DNA from: Sphingomonas sp. BGYR3
GTDB lineage: Bacteria; Pseudomonadota; Alphaproteobacteria; Sphingomonadales; Sphingomonadaceae
Length of the DNA stretch: 64,000 nucleotides
Direction of reading: 5' to 3'
NCBI RefSeq assembly: GCF_025153455.1
Contig: NZ_JANZNT010000001.1
Span: 992,001-1,056,000 of the forward strand
Made by a program: the position numbers and the translations under genes. This document shows positions 27,494 through 36,878 of this stretch, piece by piece. A model generated the notes under the pieces. The model made no database searches, was not told the DNA's origin, and worked only from the letters and a program-made list of their open reading frames with translations. How positions within the stretch are numbered: the first letter of the stretch is position 1; every line of letters starts with the position of its first letter.

Positions 27494-27847
27494 TTGCATG
27501 CTCCCTATCTCGCCAGCAGACACGCTGACAAAACGAACAAGGCAGGAACAATACGTTGTAGGACAGTGCAAATGCTCCTGCATCGCAAGTTTCCTCTCGG
27601 ACCGCCGCAGGCTCTGAAACGAGCAGCAATACGACGGCCCCCTCTCAACCTCTCGTTTACACAGGGCCGACAGTTCGAAAGTCTGCATGGAGGTCAAGGC
27701 TGCCTGTAAGATGCCTTTCCGCTCCCAGCCCAATACCGGAAGTCAGCCATGTTCGACGGCAGCGGCACAGCATCGCCGCTAGGCACGCGCCACTCTCCTC
27801 CCTCGCCCCCGCTTGCTCCCCTGCCCGCTTTGCCGCTAGCAACGGGC
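27494..27847. other. Intergenic region between the split gene and yhhQ
   Basis: About 350 bp without a supported gene. The minus-strand frame of the split gene stays open to about 27733, but that part has no start signal and Cys/Ser/Arg-rich composition. The half near yhhQ is C/T-rich (CACTCTCCTCCCTCGCCC) with CGCTAG at both 27776 and 27834. I looked for a preQ1 riboswitch and saw none. Confidence 0.4.
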
Positions 27848-28501
27848 ATGGACCAGCCGACCCGCGCCGCAGCGCCTGCCACCGCCCTTTCCCCGTCCCT
27901 GTTCGCCTTTGCCATCTTTTATGGCGGGATGGTGTGCATCGCGGGGGTGCTGGGCAACAAACAGGTGTCGTTGGGGCCGCTGGCGGTAGAGGCGGGCATC
28001 TTTGCCTTTCTGTTGCTGGTCGTGGTGTCGAGCGCGGTGGCGGAGCTGCACGGCCGCGCGGTGGCCAATCGGCTGGTGCTGATCGGCTTTGTGCCGCTGC
28101 TTGCGTCGATGCTGCTGTCGTGGCTGGTCTTTGCCCTGCCCGCGTCGCCCGAAATGCTGCCCGCCAACCGCGACGCCATTCAGATCATTCTGGGCGCGAC
28201 GGGGCGCATCTGGGCCGGCGGCATCCTGGCCTATGGCATTTCGCAGGTGCTGAACGTCACCATTTTCGACGCGCTGAAACGCGGCGAAGGCAAGATGGTG
28301 TGGCTGCGCGCGGGGATTGCCAGCGTGCTGAGCCAGATTGTCGATACGCTGATTTTCGTGACGGTCGCGTTCCTGGGCGTGTTTCCGATCGCCAACCTGC
28401 TGATCGGCCAGATGACGGCAAAGGTAACGCTGTCGATCCTGCTGGTTCCCCCGCTGATCATGGCCGCGGTGGCGCTGGGGCGGCGGCTGGATCGCGCCTG
28501 A
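27848..28501 (+). CDS. yhhQ: Queuosine precursor transporter (YhhQ/VUT family)
   Basis: A 217-residue protein with about six membrane helices that imports preQ0/preQ1, the precursors of queuosine in the wobble base of GUN-decoding tRNAs. It has the family features VCIAGVLGNKQVSLG, VVVSSAVAELHGRAVANRLV, YGISQVLNVTIFDALKR and SQIVDTLIFVTVAFLG. The start MDQPTRAAAP is chosen because the longer frame upstream is low-complexity Pro/Ser. queF lies 26 kb away, so the cell could both import and reduce preQ0. The next gene, argB, is unrelated in function. Confidence 0.9.
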   Translation: MDQPTRAAAPATALSPSLFAFAIFYGGMVCIAGVLGNKQVSLGPLAVEAGIFAFLLLVVVSSAVAELHGRAVANRLVLIGFVPLLASMLLSWLVFALPASPEMLPANRDAIQIILGATGRIWAGGILAYGISQVLNVTIFDALKRGEGKMVWLRAGIASVLSQIVDTLIFVTVAFLGVFPIANLLIGQMTAKVTLSILLVPPLIMAAVALGRRLDRA

Positions 28502-28573
28502 TCGCTGCCCGGCCGCGGGCCGCAGCGGCAAGAAGGCTTTCGCACGCGCAAACTGGCCGCTAAAGGCACGCCG

Positions 28574-29473
28574 ATGACCGACAACGCACCCGATCCGGCG
28601 ATGCTCGCCAAGGCCGAAACGCTGGTCGAGGCGCTGCCCTATCTGCAGCGTTACGCCGGTGAGACGTTCGTGATCAAATATGGCGGCCATGCCATGGGTG
28701 ATCCAGAGGCGCAGCGCGATTTTGCCGAGGACGTGGTGCTGCTGAAAGCGGTCGGCATCAATCCCGTCGTCGTGCATGGCGGCGGGCCGCAGATCGGCCG
28801 GATGCTGAAACAGCTGGGCATCGAATCCCAGTTTGTCGGCGGCCTGCGCGTCACCGATGCCGCCACCGCCGAGGTCGCGGAAATGGTGCTGGCGGGCAAG
28901 ATCAACAAGGAAATCGTCAGCTGGATCGCGGCGCTGGGCGGCCGGGCGGTCGGCATTTCAGGCAAGGACGCCAATCTGGTGCTGGCCGAAAAGGTCAGCC
29001 GTACCGAACCCGACCCCAATTCGGGTATCGAACGGCATGTCGACCTGGGCTTTGTCGGCGAACCGGTGTCGGTGGACCCGACGATCCTGCGCAACCTGGC
29101 CGGGGATCACTATATCCCCGTGGTCGCCCCGGTGGCGCTGGGCGCTGATGGCGCGACGTACAACATCAACGCCGATACCATGGCGGGCGCGATCGCCGGC
29201 GCGCTGGGGGCCAAGCGGTTCTTCCTGCTGACCGACGTGGCCGGCGTGCTGGACAAGGACAAGCACCTGATGACCGACCTGGACCGGGTGGGGATCGAGG
29301 CGCTGAAGGCCGATGGCACGATTTCGGGGGGCATGATCCCGAAAGTCGATACCTGCATCGCCGCGGTCGAGGCGGGCGTGGAGGCGGCGGTCATCCTTGA
29401 TGGCCGCGTGCCGCACGCCATGCTGCTGGAAATCTTTACGCGCAGGGGTGCGGGCACGCTCGTCCGCCGCTAG
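28574..29473 (+). CDS. argB: Acetylglutamate kinase
   Basis: A 299-residue enzyme that phosphorylates N-acetylglutamate with ATP in arginine synthesis. Signature segments are [61 protein letters not shown] and [15 protein letters not shown]. The N-terminal helix before the kinase fold ([14 protein letters not shown]) is the part that in arginine-sensitive hexameric NAGKs mediates assembly, so feedback by arginine is likely. It is followed after 60 bp by a YggT gene. Confidence 0.96.
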   Translation: MTDNAPDPAMLAKAETLVEALPYLQRYAGETFVIKYGGHAMGDPEAQRDFAEDVVLLKAVGINPVVVHGGGPQIGRMLKQLGIESQFVGGLRVTDAATAEVAEMVLAGKINKEIVSWIAALGGRAVGISGKDANLVLAEKVSRTEPDPNSGIERHVDLGFVGEPVSVDPTILRNLAGDHYIPVVAPVALGADGATYNINADTMAGAIAGALGAKRFFLLTDVAGVLDKDKHLMTDLDRVGIEALKADGTISGGMIPKVDTCIAAVEAGVEAAVILDGRVPHAMLLEIFTRRGAGTLVRR

Positions 29474-29533
29474 GATTGCGCAAAACGCTCCCTATCTGTA
29501 TTAATCGAGCAACACAGTCACGCGGAGGTCGCC

Positions 29534-29848
29534 TTGGGTTCGTTCCTGATCATGCTGCTGGGAATCGTGCAGATTCTGCTCGACGTGTTGTGGTGGATCA
29601 TCATCATCCAGTTTGTGCTGTCGATCCTGATCAGCTTCAACGTCATCAACACCTATAACGAGGTGGTGGCGGGCCTGTATCAGGGGCTCAATCGGCTTAC
29701 AGAGCCGCTGTTCGCGCCGATCCGCAGAGTGCTGCCCGACACGCGGCCGCTGGATCTGGCGCCGCTGGCCGTGCTTGTCGCCATGTCGATCCTGAACCGC
29801 GCGATCATCCCGTGGCTGGCCGGCGCGATTGCTTCCAGCGGGATGTAA
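29534..29848 (+). CDS. YggT family membrane protein
   Basis: A 104-residue protein with two YggT-type helical segments (FLIMLLGIVQILLDVLWWII and RPLDLAPLAVLVAMSIL) and the conserved middle YQGLNRLTEPLFAPIRRVLP. The TTG at 29534 is the start because GGAGG lies seven bases upstream and no ATG fits. YggT proteins are envelope proteins linked to osmotic stress and division or photosystem biogenesis in other lineages. The role here is unknown. Confidence 0.9.
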   Translation: MGSFLIMLLGIVQILLDVLWWIIIIQFVLSILISFNVINTYNEVVAGLYQGLNRLTEPLFAPIRRVLPDTRPLDLAPLAVLVAMSILNRAIIPWLAGAIASSGM

Positions 29849-30258
29849 TTCCATCGGGAATGCTGGCGAATCCGCCGGGCGGCCATCGTTCAGCGCATGG
29901 CCATCCCGTCGGGGCGCCGGCACCGTCGTGACCGATTGAAAGCGCACGCTTCGGCCTGACGTGCGGCGTGGTTGCGGCGATGCACGCTGCGCAGGCGCAA
30001 AATTTCAGCACCCCCTTCGCGCTGCAACGCAACAAAGTTGCATCGAAGCACGGCCCATCACAACAGAATTTCACAAAATGTGACAGATTTACCACGCAGG
30101 GACGAAACCGCCCAGATCCGTTGCGTTTAGCTTTACATGAACCGGTGTCCAATCGAATGTCACGCTGGTGTCACAACCGGCGTGGGCAGCGCATGGGCGT
30201 GACACTTGTTGGGGCGGCGTTGGCATGGGAACCGGCGCCATATTTTGAGGGGTGTTTC
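29849..30258 (+). promoter_or_regulatory. Long control region of the Oar-like receptor
   Basis: About 410 bp with no gene. It carries four TGTCAC/GTGACA hexamers: GTGACA at 30080, TGTCACGC at 30158, GTGTCACA at 30168 and GCGTGACA at 30197. The 30158 and 30197 copies face each other. TCACAAAATGTGA at 30071-30083 is a separate small palindrome. These may be operator sites for the receptor; no -10/-35 pair is clear. Confidence 0.4.
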
Positions 30259-33200
30259 ATGAATAGAACTTCTTGCAAGCGCGGCAGGCATTTCCGCGCG
30301 GGCACCGCATTGCAGGCGCTTGCCCTGCTGGGTGTCGGCGTTGCCGGATCGGTCGCTTTCGCAGCCCCTGCCGCAGCGCAGGACTTTACCTTCGTTACCG
30401 CCACGGGCCGCGTGACGAATGAGACGGGCGCCCCCATCGAGGGCGCGACGGTCAAGATCACGTCCGACGACCAGGGCTTTGAACGCACGGTCACGACGGA
30501 CGGTTCGGGCAGCTATCGCATTCCGCAGCTGCCGGCCGGCAAGTACACGTTCGAAGTGAACGCCGACGGGTTCGGTACCTATCGCGAGTCCGGCATCGCA
30601 CTCAGCCAGTCGGCTGCCGGCAACACCTTCCAGCTGTCGGAAGGCACCGCCAGCACGGGCGACGACATCGTCGTGACCGGCACCCGGATCAAGGTGGCCG
30701 ATTTCGATCGCACCACGGTTGGCGCGGTCATCTCGATCGGCGAACTGGCCACCCGCGTTCCGGTGGCCCGCGATCTTACCTCGGTCGTGCTGCTGGCGCC
30801 CGGCACCAGCGCCGGCGACAGTGCATTCGGCAATCTGGCCGCCGTCTCGGGTTCGTCGGTTTCGGAAAACTCGTTCTTCCTCAACGGTCTGAACATCACC
30901 GATTTCCGTCAGGGCCTTGGCTCGGTCGAAGTGCCGTTCGAATTTTACGACACGGTGGAAATCAAGAACGGCGGCATTCCGGCCGAATTCGGCCGGTTCA
31001 CCGGCGGCTTCATCAACGCCATCACCAAGTCGGGATCGAACGAATTCCATGGCAAGGTGTTGTCGACCTATATTCCGGACGAGGCCACTTCCGATCGTCC
31101 GAATACGCTGATCGAACAGAATGATCAGGATACGCGCGAAACCTTTGAAACGCTTGTCAGCCTGTCCGGTCCGATCATCAAGGACCGCCTGTTCTTCTAT
31201 GCCTTTTATCAGCATAACAATGTGTCGTCGGGCGATACGCTGCTGACCGTCGCGCCGTCGACCGTGCTGCGGCCTGCCGCCACTGGTGGAGCGCCGGTTA
31301 TCAATCCGGTAACCGGTCAGGTGGTCACGGCCCCGATCGCCTTCGCACCCTATTCGACCGGTCTGCGGCGTGAAGAGGTCAATTTCGACTCGCCATTCTA
31401 TGGCGGCAAGCTCGATTTCATTCCGTTCGACGGCCATCGCCTCGAGTTCACCTATTTCAACTCGGAGCGGATCACGAAGATCCGGTCGCTTGCCGTCACC
31501 GACGCAAACGGCGGCGCCTATGACAGCCGCATCGACGGCCCGACGCCGACGATCGGTGCGTTCCAGGGCCTGGGTCTTCAGGAAGCCGGCGGTGAAAACT
31601 ATGTCGGCCGCTACACCGGCCAGTTGGCGGATTTCATCACCGTGTCCGGTGCCTATGGCAAGAACAAGCGCCGGGTGAACGTCACGTCCAGCCGCCCCGA
31701 CTATCCGTCGATCGGTGACACCACAGGCAATGGTTATGCCGGTAACGCCGATACTACGCTTCAGACGGCAGAAGACGAGCGCGAATTTTATCGCGGCGAC
31801 ATCGATCTGTATTTCAGCCTGCTGGGCGATCACCACATCAAGTTCGGCTATGACCGCGAAAAGCTGTCCACCAACCAGACGGTTTCCTATACCGGCGGCG
31901 TTGCCTGGACCTATTACCGCGGTGCGGCGGGCGATCCCTATGTGCAGAACCCGAACGCGATCTATGTCGCGGGCCGGACCTTCATCAACGGTGGCCTGTT
32001 CACGTCGGACAACGAGGCGTTCTACATCCAGGATAGCTGGCAGCTGTTCGACAACCGCCTGACGCTGAACCTTGGCGTACGCAGTGACCAGTTCACCAAT
32101 GACAACGTCATTGGCGACACCTACTACGATTCCGGTCGCAACATCGCACCGCGTCTTTCGTTCGCGTTCGACCCGGCCGGCAATGGCCGCACCAAGCTGT
32201 ACGGCTCCTATGGCCGGTATTTCCTGCCGGTGCCGTCGAACACCAACGTCCGTCTGGCCGGCGCCGAGCTGGACTATACCCGGTATTTCCTCGTTAACGG
32301 GGTCAATTCCGACAACACCCCGATCCTGGGCGCCCCGGTCACCGGGTTCCCCGATGCCACGGCGTGCCCGGACAACCCATCGGTGCGCAACTGCGACATC
32401 ATCTCCGATGGGCAGCCCACCCCGACCATCGCAACCGTGGCCCAGGGTCTGAAGCCGCAGTCGGTGGACGAATTCATCCTGGGCGCCGAACAGCGCGTCG
32501 GTGACCGGGTTCGGTTGGGTGTGTTCGGCGTGTACCGCAAGCTGAATGAATCGCTGGAAGACATCGCCATCGACGCGGCGGTGAACGCGTATTGCGAACA
32601 GAATAATATCGCTGGATGCGGCGATATCTGGACCGGATTCCATCAGTATGTGCTGGCCAATCCGGGTGCCGATGCGACGATCACCCTGTCTGACCCGCTT
32701 CCGGGCGAAACGTCCCTGCGGACGATCGACTTCACGGGCGCAGAGCTGGGCTATCCCCAGGCAAAGCGCACGTACAAGGCGGTCACGGTCACCTTTGATC
32801 GTGAATTCGACGGGGTCTGGAGCCTGAGCGCCAACTATACCTGGTCCAAGACCGAGGGGAACATCGAAGGGGGCATCCGTTCGGACAATGGCCAGACCGA
32901 TTCCGGCCTGACCACCGCGTTCGACCAGCCTGGCCTGACCAACGGTGCATACGGCCCGCTGCCGGGTGACCGGACCCACATCTTCAAGCTGTTCGGTTCG
33001 TACAAACTGTTCGATTCGATCACCATCGGCGGACAGTTCCAGGCGCTCAGCCCGCGTAAGTTCGGCTGTCTCGGCCGTGTGCCGGTTTCGGTCGATGCGT
33101 TCGCGGGCGCCTATGGCGCGGCAGGGTTCTACTGCAACCTCAACGCAAATGGCGAAGTCATCACCGACCCGCTGTTCCCGTTCACCAACTCGGCAACGGC

Positions 33201-33468
33201 GACCACGCTTCAGCTGACCCCGCGCGGGTCGGTGCTGAAAAGCGACTGGCAGACGTTCACCAACGTCTCTGTGACGTTCGAAGTGCCGACGGATGCATTC
33301 GACGCATTCTTCCGCGTCGATGTGTTCAACCTGTTCAACGAAAAGGCGGTGAACGACATCCGCGAAGTCGGCACGCTGAATAACGGTACACCGCGCGGCG
33401 ATTATGGTTCGCCGCTCACCTTTCAGCAGCCACGGTTCTTCCGGTTCCAGCTGGGTGTGGGTTTCTGA
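30259..33468 (+). CDS. TonB-dependent receptor with N-terminal carboxypeptidase-regulatory-like domain (Oar type)
   Basis: A 1069-residue outer-membrane protein. A signal peptide ends AAPAAAQ. A carboxypeptidase-regulatory-like beta domain (about 45-125) reads ATGRVTNETGAPIEGATVKI...GSYRIPQLPAGKYTFEV. The TonB box DDIVVTGTRIKV, a plug with NSFFLNGLNITDFRQG and EFGRFTGGFINAITKSGSNE, and a 22-strand barrel ending RFFRFQLGVGF follow. Family members act as adhesin- or transport-type receptors, and the ligand cannot be told. A GAGGGG site precedes the ATG. A terminator follows, then a convergent TPR-sulfotransferase. Confidence 0.94.
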   Translation: MNRTSCKRGRHFRAGTALQALALLGVGVAGSVAFAAPAAAQDFTFVTATGRVTNETGAPIEGATVKITSDDQGFERTVTTDGSGSYRIPQLPAGKYTFEVNADGFGTYRESGIALSQSAAGNTFQLSEGTASTGDDIVVTGTRIKVADFDRTTVGAVISIGELATRVPVARDLTSVVLLAPGTSAGDSAFGNLAAVSGSSVSENSFFLNGLNITDFRQGLGSVEVPFEFYDTVEIKNGGIPAEFGRFTGGFINAITKSGSNEFHGKVLSTYIPDEATSDRPNTLIEQNDQDTRETFETLVSLSGPIIKDRLFFYAFYQHNNVSSGDTLLTVAPSTVLRPAATGGAPVINPVTGQVVTAPIAFAPYSTGLRREEVNFDSPFYGGKLDFIPFDGHRLEFTYFNSERITKIRSLAVTDANGGAYDSRIDGPTPTIGAFQGLGLQEAGGENYVGRYTGQLADFITVSGAYGKNKRRVNVTSSRPDYPSIGDTTGNGYAGNADTTLQTAEDEREFYRGDIDLYFSLLGDHHIKFGYDREKLSTNQTVSYTGGVAWTYYRGAAGDPYVQNPNAIYVAGRTFINGGLFTSDNEAFYIQDSWQLFDNRLTLNLGVRSDQFTNDNVIGDTYYDSGRNIAPRLSFAFDPAGNGRTKLYGSYGRYFLPVPSNTNVRLAGAELDYTRYFLVNGVNSDNTPILGAPVTGFPDATACPDNPSVRNCDIISDGQPTPTIATVAQGLKPQSVDEFILGAEQRVGDRVRLGVFGVYRKLNESLEDIAIDAAVNAYCEQNNIAGCGDIWTGFHQYVLANPGADATITLSDPLPGETSLRTIDFTGAELGYPQAKRTYKAVTVTFDREFDGVWSLSANYTWSKTEGNIEGGIRSDNGQTDSGLTTAFDQPGLTNGAYGPLPGDRTHIFKLFGSYKLFDSITIGGQFQALSPRKFGCLGRVPVSVDAFAGAYGAAGFYCNLNANGEVITDPLFPFTNSATATTLQLTPRGSVLKSDWQTFTNVSVTFEVPTDAFDAFFRVDVFNLFNEKAVNDIREVGTLNNGTPRGDYGSPLTFQQPRFFRFQLGVGF

Positions 33469-33501
33469 TCCACACCATCCCGGTTTGAACCTGGACCAAG
33501 G

Positions 33502-33532
33502 GGGGCGGGCAGCAATGTCCGCCCCTTTTGTT
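33502..33532 (+). terminator. Intrinsic terminator after the Oar-like receptor
   Basis: GGGGCGG and CCGCCCC form the stem around a 10-base loop, followed by TTTTGTTT. It lies 33 bp after the receptor stop. Confidence 0.85.
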
Positions 33533-33577
33533 TGATCGCCGGAACCAGCGTCCTGCCCGGCAGGGGATCGGGGCCGT

Positions 33578-35041
33578 TTACCGGTAATAGGCGTCGTGAA
33601 ATGGCCGCATGAACCGCTCATGCGTCGCTGCGGTGCCGATGCGTGCCGTCGAAATCGGTGCCCGCACCTGATGCACGCTGGCGGTGCGCACCGGCCGGGC
33701 CGTTTCATGAAAGGCGCGCACTTGCGGCTCATCCGCCAGTCCAACATACGCCAGCACCGCCGGAATCCAGCGATCGGGATCGCTTACCAGATCGCGATAG
33801 GACAGGGTGAGAATCCGGTCCGGGAACTGGGCCGTCCAATGGGCGAACAACCGATCCTCGATCCGAAAAAATGCTGCGATGTCCGTCAACGACCAGCTCC
33901 ACGGAACCGACGCGGTAAAATAGCTGCGGAAACAGGACAGGGCGGTATCGGCCGGATCGCGGCGCAGCCAGATCACCCGCGCATCGGGGATCATATGCAG
34001 CAGCAGTCCCAGATGATGCGACTGGACCAGCGTCTTGTCGACCACCAGACCCGCCGACCCGAAGCGCATGGCCAGCATCCGCTCATAATCGCGGGCAAGC
34101 GCGCCCCAGGGATCGGCCGCCGCGCCAACCCTGTTCTGATAGGTCAGCGCGCCGGCCAGCGATTGATCGCCAGTGGGGATCAGCGCAGCCCGGACCAGGT
34201 TGATTTCCGCCCCGCCCATCACCGCCGAATGACTGACCAGGATCTGCTCGACCAGCGTCGTTCCGGAACGGGGCAGGCCGTTGACAAACACCGCACGGCT
34301 GCCGCGATGACCGGACGGCACCAGCGCCGACATCCGTTCAGGCCGAAACCCGGCGATCAGCCGGTCGGCCATCGCCGCCAGCCCGTCCGGATTGAACCGG
34401 CTTTCCGTGCGGCGCAATGCAGCACCTTCGGCATACAGGGTCAGCGCGCGATCCGCGTCGCCACAATCTTCATAGGCCTTGGCAATGGCATAGAGCAGCC
34501 GGGCACGAAGTACCGCCGGTGCGGTTGTCAGCCGCTGACCAAGGCGCTCCATTGCCGCAAGATCGGCGTCGCCTGCGTCGAACCGCTTCACCATCGCCAG
34601 CGCGAACCAGATCTGCGGATCGTCCGGACTGGCCGCCAGCGCCTCCCGGAACCTAGCCTGCGCCTGTGCTGCATCGCCAGCCTCACTCGCCAGCGTGCCG
34701 AGGAGGTGGAGGACGCCCGGATGGCGCCGCGCCGCATCGGGCAATGCATCGATTTCTGCCAGCACGGCTTCGGCACGTCCGTTGCCGGCCATCTCCCCCC
34801 AATAGTGCAGCAGGCGATCGATCCGCACTGGCGGCGTGCGGGCATAACGGCGCATCGCCTGCAATGCCGTATCGATCTCTCCGATCTGCATCGCCAGCGC
34901 AGCGCAACTGCGCCAATAATCGCCGCCAGGTGGCCCGACCGCCAGTTCCCGGGCGAGCAGCTGTGCGGCGGCGCCGCGATCATGATGCTGCAACGCGGCC
35001 AGTGCCTGCACCACGAACGCGCCGGGTTTTGCTTCAGTCAT
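33578..35041 (-). CDS. TPR-containing sulfotransferase
   Basis: A 487-residue protein with two parts. Residues about 1-230 are tetratricopeptide-type helices ([40 protein letters not shown]). The C-terminal part is a sulfotransferase: the PAPS loop is [17 protein letters not shown], a central [17 protein letters not shown], and the 3'-phosphate segment is [14 protein letters not shown]. It would move sulfate from PAPS to an unknown acceptor in the cytoplasm. It lies tail-to-tail with the Oar-like receptor, an arrangement I associate with sphingomonad and caulobacter TonB receptors. Confidence 0.92.
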   Translation of the reverse strand: MTEAKPGAFVVQALAALQHHDRGAAAQLLARELAVGPPGGDYWRSCAALAMQIGEIDTALQAMRRYARTPPVRIDRLLHYWGEMAGNGRAEAVLAEIDALPDAARRHPGVLHLLGTLASEAGDAAQAQARFREALAASPDDPQIWFALAMVKRFDAGDADLAAMERLGQRLTTAPAVLRARLLYAIAKAYEDCGDADRALTLYAEGAALRRTESRFNPDGLAAMADRLIAGFRPERMSALVPSGHRGSRAVFVNGLPRSGTTLVEQILVSHSAVMGGAEINLVRAALIPTGDQSLAGALTYQNRVGAAADPWGALARDYERMLAMRFGSAGLVVDKTLVQSHHLGLLLHMIPDARVIWLRRDPADTALSCFRSYFTASVPWSWSLTDIAAFFRIEDRLFAHWTAQFPDRILTLSYRDLVSDPDRWIPAVLAYVGLADEPQVRAFHETARPVRTASVHQVRAPISTARIGTAATHERFMRPFHDAYYR

Positions 35042-35190
35042 TGGGGACGCTTACCCCCCTTGCGCCAACGGGGAAATGGGCGACTGCCAGCCGGGTGCAA
35101 TTGCGGGCTGCGCAATCCCGAAAAGCAACGGAAAACGGGGACGGATGTCCTGACTGGCGCAAATCGTCGCCCCGCGATATGGGCGGCGGC

Positions 35191-36063
35191 ATGAGCGCCC
35201 GCATCATCGACGGCAAGGGGTTTGCCGAACAGCTTCGTGCCCGCATCGCGGACGCCGTGCCCCCATTCTGCGCGGCCGCCGGACGTGCGCCGGGGCTGGC
35301 CGTCGTGCTGGTGGGTGAGGATCCTGCCTCCTCCGTCTATGTCCGGTCAAAGCACCGTGCGACCGTAGCGGCTGGCATGGAGAGTTTCGAGCACCGCCTG
35401 CCCGCCGACACGGATCAGGAAACGCTGATCGCGCTGGTCGATGCGCTGAACGCCGATCCGGCGGTTGACGGGATTCTGGTCCAGCTGCCCCTACCCCGTC
35501 ATCTGGATGCTCAGGCAGTGCTGCTTCGCATCGATCCGGACAAGGATGTCGACGGGTTTCACCCGGTCAATGCCGGGCGGCTGGCGACGGGGCTGGATGG
35601 CTTTGTCCCCTGCACGCCGCTCGGCTGCCTGATGCTGCTTGAGGATACGCTGGGTGACCTGTCCGGCATGGACGCCGTCGTTATTGGCCGGTCGAACATC
35701 GTGGGCAAGCCGATGGCGGCGCTGCTCACCGCACGCAGCGCCACGGTGACGCTGGCGCATAGCCGTACCCGCGACCTGCCCGGCCATGTCGCGCGGGCGG
35801 ACATCGTCATCGCCGCGGTCGGCATCCCTAATTTCGTGAAGGGCGAGTGGATCCGGCCCGGCGCGACCGTGATCGATGTCGGCATCAACCGCACCGATGA
35901 CGGACTTGTCGGCGACGTCGACTTTGCCGGAGCGGCCAGCGTGGCGGCGGCGATCACGCCGGTCCCGGGCGGGGTCGGACCGATGACCATTGCCTGTCTG
36001 CTGCGCAACACGCTGCATGCGGCACATCGCCGCACGGGGCTGGCCACGGCCGACCTGCCATGA
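35191..36063 (+). CDS. folD: Bifunctional methylenetetrahydrofolate dehydrogenase/cyclohydrolase
   Basis: A 290-residue enzyme that interconverts 5,10-methylene-, methenyl- and 10-formyl-tetrahydrofolate with NADP. Signatures are [18 protein letters not shown] with the catalytic Yxxx[38 protein letters not shown] and [12 protein letters not shown]. The start [10 protein letters not shown] is used; a second ATG four codons upstream (MGGG) is possible. The stop overlaps the marC-like ATG (ATGA). Confidence 0.96.
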   Translation: MSARIIDGKGFAEQLRARIADAVPPFCAAAGRAPGLAVVLVGEDPASSVYVRSKHRATVAAGMESFEHRLPADTDQETLIALVDALNADPAVDGILVQLPLPRHLDAQAVLLRIDPDKDVDGFHPVNAGRLATGLDGFVPCTPLGCLMLLEDTLGDLSGMDAVVIGRSNIVGKPMAALLTARSATVTLAHSRTRDLPGHVARADIVIAAVGIPNFVKGEWIRPGATVIDVGINRTDDGLVGDVDFAGAASVAAAITPVPGGVGPMTIACLLRNTLHAAHRRTGLATADLP

Positions 36064-36692
36064 TCGAGCTGTTCATCTCGGCATTTGTCACGCTGTTCGT
36101 CATCATCGATCCGCCGGGCTGTGCGCCGATCTATGCCGGATTGACCAGCGGGGCGAACCCGGCACAGCGCCGGTCGATGGCGATCCGCGCGGTCGTGACC
36201 GCAGGCGCGATCCTGTTGTTCTTTGCGCTGGCGGGAGAGGCGCTGCTCGACAAGCTGGGCATCAGCCTCGACAGTTTTCGCATCGCGGGCGGCATCATGC
36301 TGTTCCTGATCGCGCTGGAAATGGTGTTCGAGAAGCGCAACCAGCGCAAGGAGGACACCGCGCACAAGATCGCCGATCACAACGCCAGGACGCCGGAGGT
36401 GGAGGACGTTTCCACCTTTCCCATGGCAATGCCGATGATCGCCGGGCCGGGATCCATCGCCACGGTCATGCTGCTGGTCGGCCGGACGAGCGGCTGGGCG
36501 GAAAGCGCGGTGGTGATGGCGGCGCTGGGCATCAACCTGTTGCTCACACTGGCCGCATTGCTGGCGGCCGGGCCGCTGATGCGGGTGCTGGGCGCGCGGA
36601 TCGAGGCGGTGATTACCCGGCTGCTCGGCGTCCTGCTCGCCGCGCTGGCGACGCAGTTCGTGATCGACGGCGTGCGGGCCAGCCTGGGCTGA
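36060..36692 (+). CDS. MarC family integral membrane protein
   Basis: A 210-residue protein with six hydrophobic segments. It has the family opening [20 protein letters not shown], the central [20 protein letters not shown] and the signature [20 protein letters not shown] with Pro/Gly-rich turns. MarC proteins were once thought to be multidrug-related, but this is not supported; transport of small amino acids or metabolites is suspected for relatives. It is translationally coupled to folD. Confidence 0.88.
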   Translation: MIELFISAFVTLFVIIDPPGCAPIYAGLTSGANPAQRRSMAIRAVVTAGAILLFFALAGEALLDKLGISLDSFRIAGGIMLFLIALEMVFEKRNQRKEDTAHKIADHNARTPEVEDVSTFPMAMPMIAGPGSIATVMLLVGRTSGWAESAVVMAALGINLLLTLAALLAAGPLMRVLGARIEAVITRLLGVLLAALATQFVIDGVRASLG

Positions 36693-36878
36693 TCGTTACA
36701 CCCTTACGTAGTGTTACTTAAATGCGACAATCGGCGGGATTGTGAACCGCCGATGATCGAACCGCTTGCGCTGAAGCCGCGACCATGGTCTCCCGCCGCC
36801 AGGAACCAAGGAAACGAGGGGCCGGCATCGCGCGATGTTTGCACGATGCCTGTTAGTTGCGTTGCTTAGGAGTAACAC

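Noticed and set aside
27494..27733. Upstream extension of the split gene to about 27733
   Set aside because: A strong ribosome site fits the ATG at 27493, and the upstream residues are Cys/Ser/Arg-rich without pattern.
27700..27847. A preQ1 riboswitch before yhhQ
   Set aside because: No preQ1-type hairpin followed by an A-rich tail and ribosome site could be found.
30160..33747. A very long antisense open frame (about 1195 codons) opposite the Oar-like receptor
   Set aside because: It is an artefact of GC-rich third positions in the receptor gene. The translation is Arg/Asp/Gly/Ile-rich without domains, and the plus-strand gene has signal peptide, plug and barrel motifs.
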